64,000 bases of DNA from Zhengitettix transpicula (Eukaryota > Arthropoda > Insecta > Orthoptera > Tetrigidae), in NCBI GenBank assembly GCA_037074705.1, contig CM073590.1, positions 90,202,947 to 90,266,946 on the forward strand, in the 5' to 3' direction. Under the pieces are notes generated by a model that ran no database searches, had not been told where the DNA came from, and saw only the letters and a list, made by a program, of their open reading frames with translations. Shown here one piece after another: positions 56,101 through 64,000 of the stretch. A program made the position numbers and the translations under genes. How positions within the stretch are numbered: the first letter of the stretch is position 1; the number at the start of each line of letters is the position of its first letter.

Positions 56101-57745
56101 CTTAGAAAAATACCGAAAATACTTGAAGTATTACTTTGGTTTAATAATGATGATGTCACCTTTCTCAGTCAAACTCAAGCAACCGACTAAATATCCTATA
56201 TTTTTTGCTTAACTTAAGATTCAACTAATGCCTAAATCTCTAATAGCCTAGGTATTATAAATTCGGAAAATCAAAACGCACGAATCTGACGATGTATAGA
56301 TGGGCGCCCAACTTTTAAAAACTATACAATATTATAGATAACACCATTTCAGAATTTTAATGATTGGTTACACCCAAAGTAAGATAAATAGGTAGTGATT
56401 TAAACCTCAGATACCTTTCGGGGTTAGTTCGGTTCCACCTGGATTGATATTAGCATAAATACTTTTATTAAATAAAAACTTCAACTGTTGTATGATACAT
56501 CGCGATTTTCACATGCCTCAAAAATAGATAAGACTTAATTCATTTGAAGAGAATATAGTCATGGAAATGTGATTTTGCGAATATTACCGCCATTACCGAA
56601 TCACAATTTGGAGTATTTTTTCCGAAATAATTAAGACAAGAAATGCTCGGAAATTTATATTAAGCACTTTTATAGTATAATAAAGAGCGTAAGTTTTTCC
56701 TGGCGGTGTCAGCCATGGATACGTTGTGCTCAAATCACGTTACCCGACCGGTAACCCGAGAACTCTTTATACTCTTTTATAGTGTTTCTCGAAATATATA
56801 TCACATGATTCTGTCAAATGTTTTGTTTTTTTGGATAATGTCAAACATTTAATTAAATCGTTGTAACAACTGTGATTTCAGTTCGTAATTTAGCCAATGT
56901 TTGCGTTTCATGTACCGATAAGGAAATTAAAAGAAATAATAATTGTTGAAAAATAGAAAGTATGATTGAGAATCAATTCTGTAGTGATCTACAATATTGG
57001 ATATATTAGTCCATATTCTTATTTTTCACATCCATTCACCATTTAATGGGTTTCTTTAATGTTAATTAGTCACTTTCTGATTATATGTTTATTCTAATAC
57101 GTTATCAACGTCATGTCTTCTATATGGAAATCTAGAGAGTAAATATTTAATAACATAAATTCGACAATTCTTCACCTAGAATCGAATCACCTACCAACAT
57201 TACGTTCCATTTTTTAGTTAAATTTTTGTAGATTTACTCGCTTGTGTCTCGCTGTATACGATTATGTTGCATAAAACTTTAAAATCAGTCTTCAATCATA
57301 CTGAAAATAATAGACATATGCATTTAGTATTTATTTATAAATACATTAGGTTAATAAATGATATTATAGTAAATAGGTAAAGTCGATTCTGAAACAGTTC
57401 GATGTGTTATTTGCTTCCGATAACTTTCAGTGAGTACTTGAATAAATTAACATTTACAATACACTAAAACAGCCAGTTTTTACAAAATGTTTAACTTGTT
57501 CATATTGAGGAATTTAATAAATATTAAGTGGATACAAAAGTTGATAATTAAATCTTATTTTGCAAACTGTAATAGAAAATGTTCATAACATCGTATCCTT
57601 TTGTTATGTACAGAAATAAATTTAATCTACTTGTAATAAATACACATGAATATATGTATCTGTATACTTTCTGGAATTATTTTTAAATGCATAGAGCTAT
57701 TTGGTATACAATTAAATTTACAACCTAAGAATATTTGCTGAGTGT
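56101..57745. other. AT-rich spacer; small patch at 56,690-56,770
   Basis: The patch (tggcggtgtcagccatgg...ttacccgaccggtaaccc) holds the near-palindrome ttacccgaccggtaa. Otherwise no gene or repeat. Confidence 0.4.
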
Positions 57746-57749
57746 GTAA

Positions 57750-58100
57750 TATATTGAGTGGTTTTTAAACATAACGACCGAAATTGGTGCCGAATCTGCA
57801 ATTATGGAGGTCGCTGAGTTGATGCTGATATTCACCGTGCCGGTTAATAAGTCAGAATCAGTAGGATTAAAGATAAAGATGGGAAAAATGGTCGAAAAAG
57901 TCTATTTTAAATATAGTTTTCCGTGTATGGTGGGATGAACAATGACGCTCCCGATGCTTTGTTAAGTCACATGCTCAGTCCCCAACAATATAGGGTGGGG
58001 TGATAAGGCAATAAGCGATTAGTGTCGAATCAATTCTTTCCCCGTATGATATAAGAATAGGAAATATAAATACCCGGGGAACACTGGGAAATCAGCTATT
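57750..58100. other. Higher-complexity patch, possible regulatory DNA
   Basis: Balanced segment without open frames. Contains gaacaatgacgctc (Sox-type ACAATG) and gggtggggtgataaggc (GATA core). Motif evidence only. Confidence 0.25.
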
Positions 58101-58775
58101 AGTAAATAAAAAGTGATTAAATAAACTTTTCTCTTCTACCGGATCTGATAATTATTTTCCCACAGATTGTGGAACAGATGATATTTTTTATTCATTTCAT
58201 TAATCTTTTGATGATTAAATCGGCCTAATTAATAACATCATCTTATAAATATTTCACAAAAAAATAAGATATGATACAAAAATGAGCAAATTAAAGTGTA
58301 AATGAGATTATATATAAAACTTGATATATATTTACTTTTATGTGGAAGTTAAACACTAGAAAATTTGGTTGAAATGTATAAATGAGAGCAAACAATTTAT
58401 TAAAAGTTTACATTTATGTAAAACTTAAACTTAAGAAATAGGAAAATAAAATATATAAATTTCTATTACTTTACATATTAAGTTCCAATTAGTATATTAT
58501 TTACGTTCAGAGTTGCTATACACTAGTCTCGTATGCGTAGAAGTTAACGATGATAAGCGAACATGTCTAAATAAGTCGGAAGCAATTTGGTGTTACGTAT
58601 CCAAAGATCAGGTTTTGTTCGTTCGCAGACACACGAATATATGACTAAAAATAATTGAAAGGATGAAATTAAATTAAAGGAATTAAATTAAGCAGGTTCG
58701 CTTTCCTTCTCTTTTAACTTTCATATGCGAAGAAGTAAATATGAGGGGATGGTTGAATTCAGAATGCTTAATAGC
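58101..58775. other. AT-rich spacer, nothing recognised
   Basis: No gene or repeat seen. Confidence 0.5.
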
Positions 58776-58779
58776 ATTT

Positions 58780-59260
58780 CCGTATTTTATTGGACTGTAA
58801 ATAAATTGACATACCTCTTTCGTGGCGAAGTGAAACGTAATTAGGCACAGCCTCCAATTCGCGTGTTCTGCTAAATTAAACGCTCGTACAAAAGGGCCCG
58901 GCCCACGTGGCACAATAAATCAATACAAAAGCTACCCTCCCTATCTGCTTTCACCCTCAAAGCCGAGGATGCCACCGGCATGGGGCCGGTTCGTTTAGCC
59001 ACCTCCATCTAGTTTTTCGGTCCCGAGCCATTAAACACCACTGGTGCACAGCCTGTCAGCTATGGCAGCTAAACTCAATTATCAATATTGAATTTTCTAC
59101 CCCGCTAATAAAGTATTCAGCGCAAAACTGTGAAATTGGCTACACACAACGGTAGCTGGGGAGCGGTAAATAATGAATTGCTTCGCCTTGCTAGCCCAAT
59201 GAACTCCCCATCGCTTCCATTACCCCCGAGTTAACATGTGTTCATGTTTTTAACAATTTA
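58780..59260. promoter_or_regulatory. Candidate regulatory island (conserved-looking non-coding block)
   Basis: 480 bases of markedly higher complexity: gggcccggcccacgtggcac, ccggcatggggccggttcg, a CTGTCA (Meis-type) near 59,053, and caattatcaatattgaat at 59,077-59,094, a homeodomain-type core joined to the palindrome tcaatattga. It ends in ccccatcgcttccattacccccgag. No frame of 60 codons runs through its centre and it matches no repeat here. Among the islands this and 14,835-15,340 look least like decayed transposon. Confidence 0.35.
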
Positions 59261-59560
59261 TATTCGTCTTTTACAGTTTAAACGAATTCGTATTAATTGG
59301 ATAAACGGATCACACCTCGAAATGTTTGCGACAGCAGAACAAAAATGAGCACAATCGGTATGTCGTTAGCGTCTTTACAGTTCACATTGAAATTGATACT
59401 AATTTACATACCAATTTGCTTTCTTAAAAGTTATTATTTTTTGGCTATAAAATTTATTTCAATTTATATGCGCCCACTAAACCGAATCGCAAGAGATACA
59501 GTTTTGTATGGATAAATCAATTAATTTCATGATCCTTAAATTACTCAAATAATTGTAGCA
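59261..59560. other. Spacer before the RT relic
   Basis: A plus-strand frame (59,297-59,515, no ATG at its start) is unrecognised. No other feature. Confidence 0.4.
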
Positions 59561-59599
59561 CGAGTTCGATGAAATGATACGTACAATTCATTTCGAATA

Positions 59600-60060
59600 T
59601 TAAGCAACAATTAACTATAAAATGATCAGTGAAAGAATTCCACACCTCCTCAGGAAAATATGTCAACAAACTTAACACAAGATTTAGATTATTAAAGCCG
59701 CTATCATCACCTAATTCTCCTGTTCCTAAAAACGAAAAAGCTGATGTATACATATCCCCTATCTGGCAATACTCACGTAGCATCTGGGTCGCAGCAGCTA
59801 ATTTTCACATTAACAAAATCCAAAATTTCCAAAGTAAAGTACTAAGATACATCATCAACTGTCTTTGTAATTTCCCGAACCACATAATCCACTCAGACTT
59901 GAATATTCCCACAATAGTACAAGTAGCAAAAAAAGCATTTAATAGTCAACTACGCAGATCCATCCTACATATCAATACATTAATTTATTAAACTAGCCCC
60001 AACCTCCACGACCAAAAATATTAAAAAGACTTAAATGAAAAGACCTGCGGATTTAACCAA
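59600..60060 (+). pseudogene. Jockey-like RT C-terminal relic
   Basis: The frame 59,629-59,991 encodes 120 residues matching the C-terminal part of Jockey-type polyproteins. KYVNKLNTRFRLLKPLSSP precedes YISPIWQYSRSIWVAAANFH (the P.W.Y....W..A motif). INKIQNFQSKVLRYI follows (I..(I/F)Q...LR.I), then NFPNHIIHSDLNIPTI (.N..IH.DL.I..V). After the stop, PRPKILKRLK resembles the RLKR tail. It is free of internal stops for 120 codons, so it is relatively young or by chance uninterrupted. The upstream RT is missing (5' truncation). Confidence 0.78.
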
Positions 60061-60490
60061 CTAAGAGCACATTCAAATTATAGTCGAGGTTTATCATAAC
60101 GACAATACAATGCATGTAAGTACCACTGTAGAAAACCATCACATATGTTTTGTCACAACCAAAATACTTTTAGTAATAAGTTAACCGGTAATTAAAAAAT
60201 ATAAAACATCAATAGGCATTTAGGTACCGTTTTAATCAATACCTTATAGAAAATTGTGAAATAGTTGAAATGAAATCTATATTTTAAATTAAGACCTTAA
60301 CGTTTGCAAATTGTGTGTTTGAGAACAAGAAAATATTCATCTTCACAGAGATACGGGTTTAGAATATAAACTGGAGTTTAGAAGCACACCATTTAAGTTT
60401 ATATCGCTTCCGCTGTGAATGATTCGTGTATCTGACTTTCCTTTCCGCATACAGACGACAAATTAAAGTAGTTGAAGAACTCAGGTCAAT
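60061..60490. other. Probable 3' flank of the RT relic, then spacer
   Basis: AT-rich without genes. No clear poly-A tail marks the end of the retroelement. Confidence 0.35.
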
Positions 60491-60492
60491 TT

Positions 60493-60745
60493 TAGTCCCT
60501 CTCCTACCATCAGAAGGACGTGTGACAAGTACCAAATGACCGACCTACCTGATGCAGGTTTTCTTAGGGTTTTCCCTGGATCAGTTTTAGGCGAATTGCC
60601 GGGTAGGATCCTTAAACTATAGCCTGGAGGCCCTAGTTAAACCTTGGCTACCTTTCTCTACCTTTCCGCATCCCCCTTTCAGTTCCTTTCCAATCCTATA
60701 GGAGGGGAGTTGCCACTTTGTGAATAACCCTATATATAGCCTGTT
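60493..60745 (+). repeat. Unnamed GC-rich repeat, copy E (3' half)
   Basis: It begins tccctctcctaccatcagaagg, then gtgacaagtaccaaatg, cgacctacctgatgcagg, gccgggtaggatccttaaac, ccttggctacctttctctacc and ggggagttgccactttgtg. The 5' modules are absent. Same orientation as the other copies. Confidence 0.86.
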
Positions 60746-61185
60746 TACACTTTCTTATTCTTCTTTCTTAGTTTATTTTGTGTGTTTTGTCAGTGGGTTT
60801 CCGTTGCATATATCGGTACCGGCTTTGCAAGGATGTCGTTCGTCTTTTGTTACTTTTCCTGACAGGATTATAGTTAACCCCCCCCCCCCCCGGCCAGACA
60901 TGATATAAACTATTTGGCTGCAAATTACCCCAGGGAGCTGATAATAGCGCTCTTCTTTTCACTACCCTCCTCGGCTGAAGTTGCCGTCAGCTCAGGGCAC
61001 CCAGTACCTTAGAGCATAACTCGGTGGCCTTTTTATTAGTGTAGATATTTCACCTCATTAAAAAACCTGTAAAACGCATTAAGTCTATCACGTGTGTATG
61101 TAACTCTTCTTCTGTCCTTAACTCTTCAAATCTTTAAGCCGCTGTGTATAGTATCCTGAATTTCTCCGGATCTTTAATATACATG
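60746..61185. other. Mixed-complexity segment with a C14 run
   Basis: A run of 14 C lies at 60,878-60,891. The following 130 bases (ggctgaagttgccgtcagctcagggcaccc) are complex but unassigned. Frames on both strands (60,720-60,908; 60,768-60,962) are incidental. Confidence 0.35.
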
Positions 61186-61249
61186 ACATCATGTTCAAAT
61201 CTTCAAACGCTTGGCAGAGGATTAATGAAAATAAATATTGTAAGATTCA

Positions 61250-61530
61250 GGATATGCTAAATAAATTAAGATTGTTAAATGATAAGGACCAAATTTTGTA
61301 TGATGTGTTAATTTTTATAAGGGGCAATTGCCCGACTATTTAAATATTTTTATTAAAATAAAATTATATATCCAAAATCATTACACCAGGGAGAGGGAAA
61401 ATTCTTTTTATTTATCACCTGAATCTAAGAAATTCTGAAAATTCGATGTTTGAAAGAGGGTTAATACTATATAATGAGTTGTCTGTAGATGCAAAGAATA
61501 CGAATAGTTGGACATTGGGGATCAGATTCC
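61250..61530 (+). pseudogene. Possible non-LTR RT tail fragment
   Basis: A broken frame gives GQLPDYLNIFIKIKL, HYTRERENSFYLSPESKK and FERGLILYNELS. The order LP.YL...F, H.TR..., F..G...YN.L is that of the terminal region of R1/CR1-type reverse transcriptases. Stops and a frameshift break it, and the region is AT-rich, so the match could be partly chance. Confidence 0.42.
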
Positions 61531-61885
61531 GAGCCATTGCGTTCCAGTACCATCGTCGAGATAAGAGCGTGGTGAAACAACACTACCCACCTGAAGGACA
61601 CGGGATCCAGCAGAAGCAGTGCTCAGACTAAATCTGGCCACGTTACTATTGGGTGCCAAATTGTTTTTTCAAAGATGAATTTCAATTTCGTCTGTCTTAT
61701 AAAAAGACCTACGTAATACTCCTGCGTCAAGAAAGAGTTCATTTCTATTTATAGCATGCTGCACAGATGTATCCATTTATTTTATTATGATTTTAAATTA
61801 TTATCAAATTATTAAATGTATATTTGTGTATAATGTCAATTAATTATTACACTAATTCCGAATAAATTTGGTGTTTATAAAATAC
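61531..61885. other. Spacer with a complex patch at 61,500-61,660
   Basis: The patch (ccgagccattgcgttccag...gggatccagcagaagcagtgc) may continue the RT-related element. No domain is recognised. Confidence 0.3.
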
Positions 61886-61886
61886 T

Positions 61887-62480
61887 AGCTGGATTCTCGG
61901 CGTTGTCTGGGTGGTCGTAATTAAACTCAGTGACATCAATAACTCCGGATTAGACTCCAATCTCGGGTGTTTTTGTGTTATTTTTATGAAACGCGCCTCC
62001 ACCCCATTCCTAAAGGTTCTCCCCTCCTATCCCGAAAGGGGTTGAAATTATACACAAAAACATCAAAAGAAACACTATCTCATTGACCGCGAAACAATTT
62101 TTTTTCGGGGAAAATATCGACCGTTTTAACATATTTGAAAATATTCACCCCTTTCTACCCCCAACCATGTTGGTTAAACGGCACGTTGAATGTCATAATT
62201 TAAGTCAACGACATCAATATCCCGGATTCGATTCGTATCTTGGTTGTTTCCGTGTTATTTTCGTGTATGACCCTCACAGTTTACCCCTGAGGCTCGCCTC
62301 AAAAACAGAAAGGGGTAGAAATTGTACACAAAATCATCGGGGAAAAACTATCAATCTCAATGATCTCGTAAAATATTTATTGGACGCAGTTATCGGCCGT
62401 TTTAGCATATTTGAAAATTTCCACCCCCGGCTACGCCCTCATCTGGGGGGTTTCAGTCGTGTCTTACCCCCCCCCCCAGT
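61887..62480 (+). repeat. Palindrome-headed repeat with a two-copy 278-bp tandem duplication
   Basis: It starts with actagctggattctcggcgttgtctggg, the motif also seen at 23,480 and 26,202. acatcaata..ccggat occurs at 61,933 and 62,211. After each come ttgtgttatttt or ccgtgttatttt, aaggggttgaaattatacacaaaa or aaggggtagaaattgtacacaaaa, atcggccgttttagcatatttgaaaat or its relative, and a C-rich end. It ends in a C11 run at 62,467-62,477. The 212-codon frame that begins here (62,083-62,721) is repeat-derived, not a gene. Confidence 0.65.
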
Positions 62481-63540
62481 TTGTTTCCGGTTTGAAAGGA
62501 ACGTATGTACGAAATTTAGTCTATATTTCTCCACGGATGTAGATTTGTATGCGGAACATACTCACAAATGCACTGACATGCACACAAATATACACACAAA
62601 GAAGCAGTCTATTCTATTTATTAGATTTCATCACCCGACACGAATTAATGACAAGATGTATACGAAAATATTGCGTAATTATTGTTTACTTAACAATTTA
62701 CCCAGATCGGTTTGTGATTAACTGGAAAAATTTCAAATGGATATAATCTGTCTATTTATAACAACGAATGAATTTTACTATCTTCAATTGTAAAATACTG
62801 ATCCGTCATTTTCACTGAAACAAATTGAAAAAATATACAACTATTTTTTTGGCTTTCACGAAAGAATATTTTGTATTCCTTGTTATCACAGAAATAAATA
62901 ATGGAGTACAGAGTTAATCAATTTGTTACGCGATCCTTTTGACGGATTTTATTAATTAGCAAATTAAATGTCAAAATATGAACATGCTACGACCTCGTCA
63001 CTCTGTTTCCTACGGCGTTAATACTTGAAAGACAAAGTGGAATACCAAATAAAACAATGTTTTAAATAATATTTTACAATTTTTTTTGTATGAATAATGT
63101 AATTATAGTAATTAGTAACACTCTAAAAATGAATAAATGTAATTTTGGACGATCGTTGTTCTGAATTCGACTACCAATATATCACTAACAATAAACGACT
63201 CTATGGGTTATATTAAAAATACAAATAATATTACTATAGACTGTTCTGTATCTTAATTGATGATTTAGATGGTATAACTTTCTTTGGGTAATAATAACAC
63301 CGACGACACTCAAATTCTGTTCAAAATTGAATTCGAATTATTGTCATATATGATTATTATTAGTCTTAAGGAGTATTATATTGAAAAATACAAAACAATA
63401 AAAATATAAAACTATTGTTCATTACAGTGTGTAGACCATGGGCACATTATGCAACCAGTGTGCAATAAATTATTTAAAGAAACAGTAATTATGGTGTAAC
63501 AACTTTGTAAATTTGCAGTTATATATAATTTTTATCATCT
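62481..63540. other. AT-rich spacer, nothing recognised
   Basis: No gene or repeat beyond the end of the tandem duplication. Confidence 0.5.
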
Positions 63541-63544
63541 TTCA

Positions 63545-63860
63545 TATGTATGAATGTCTGTTATCATGTTTACAGAATTGAAAACAAACACTGGAACAGG
63601 GATTATTTGTCAGCAATGAATTTTAAATTTATAACGACCCGTCGCCGTACGGGTATAAAAACGAAAGTTTCTTGGAAACTACAAACACCAATATTTCAAG
63701 TTAGCAAAAAAGTGGTTTCGCAGCTTCTTGAAAACTGTACGTGTTATCCTTCAAGGGAACTAACGTCAGCAGTGCATATTTCACGGTCAATTTATCCGGC
63801 GCCGCCCACAACCGCGGCAATTTTCTTAATGGAATTTACAATGGGGTCTTAAAATATGGC
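63545..63860 (+). other. ATG-initiated 100-codon frame in a complex patch
   Basis: The frame at 63,550-63,852 starts with ATG. The predicted protein is basic in its first half and has no motif I know. The DNA is balanced in 63,635-63,850, with tttatccggcgccgccc. Could be a small exon or a regulatory element; the only support is contrast with its flanks. Confidence 0.22.
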
Positions 63861-64000
63861 TCTATTAAGGTCTAGACATTTATTTCACCCCTACCGTTTG
63901 TAGTTACCACAGGTAATCTATAAATGAATAAACAAATACGTTGCACTATTTATAATTCACACAAAATATTAATTATGTAAATTGTTCAATTAATGACATC

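Noticed and set aside
62083..62721. Longest open frame in the window (212 codons) as a gene
   Set aside because: It crosses a two-copy DNA tandem repeat, has low-complexity C-rich parts and shows no domain.
1..64000. CRISPR array, bacterial operon or phage
   Set aside because: No regularly spaced identical repeats, no ribosome-binding-site-led gene strings, and the mobile elements are all eukaryotic types.

Overview
The window reads as AT-rich, gene-poor nuclear DNA from an arthropod, most likely an insect. A blattodean (cockroach or termite) would fit the tRNA-headed SINEs and the transposon mix, but that is an inference. I found no intact host gene, rRNA, true tRNA gene or CRISPR array, and no bacterial-style operon. 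The open frames are short and mostly lack an ATG. Every frame in which I recognise a protein family belongs to a decayed transposable element.

Layout. 0-9.7 kb is AT-rich spacer with a few higher-complexity patches, one copy of an unnamed GC-rich repeat (5.3 kb) and a hammerhead-like motif on the minus strand (3.8 kb). 9.8-11.2 kb holds a tRNA-derived SINE, a minus-strand non-LTR reverse-transcriptase (RT) relic with a YADD motif, an imperfect hairpin and a tandem duplication. 12.9-18 kb has three higher-complexity islands (13, 15 and 17.5 kb). 18.5-22.6 kb is mobile-element rich: an LTR/primer-binding-site-like patch, a Penelope-like GIY-YIG endonuclease relic with a hammerhead-like motif downstream, a mariner pseudogene, and a minus-strand RT tail split by a second copy of the unnamed repeat. 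24.6-25.2 kb carries a head-to-tail duplicated copy of the same repeat. 28.1-28.8 kb and 32.3-33.2 kb hold two more mariner pseudogenes of different lineages, followed by a further RT relic (33.3-33.6 kb).

35.3-36.5 kb is a nested insertion: a Jockey-like RT relic interrupted by a 619-bp element with PIF/Harbinger hallmarks (GGCC ends, TAA target-site duplication, long inverted repeats) and a possible MADF-like coding remnant. 37.1-38.5 kb holds the RNase H and C-terminal part of a Jockey/I-like element on the minus strand, with all four catalytic acidic positions readable. 38.5-47 kb is spacer with several islands. 47.3-49.5 kb has the best copy of the unnamed repeat, the cleanest hammerhead core and a GC-richer block. 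52-53 kb contains compound microsatellites and a degenerate minisatellite. 53.9 kb has a second SINE of the same family as at 9.8 kb. 54.6-56.1 kb is a 1.5-kb GC-rich block with an internal duplication. 58.8-59.3 kb is a conserved-looking non-coding island. 59.6-62.5 kb holds two RT tails, a fifth copy of the unnamed repeat and a 278-bp tandem duplication.

How it fits together: the window looks like the inside of a large intergenic region or intron. Old elements of five mobile classes (mariner, PIF/Harbinger, Jockey/CR1-like non-LTR, Penelope-like, SINE) have accumulated between islands of more complex sequence that could be cis-regulatory. The best candidates for something undescribed are the five same-orientation copies of the GC-rich repeat, whose reading frames stay open in several copies, and the hammerhead-like motifs with their Penelope-like association.
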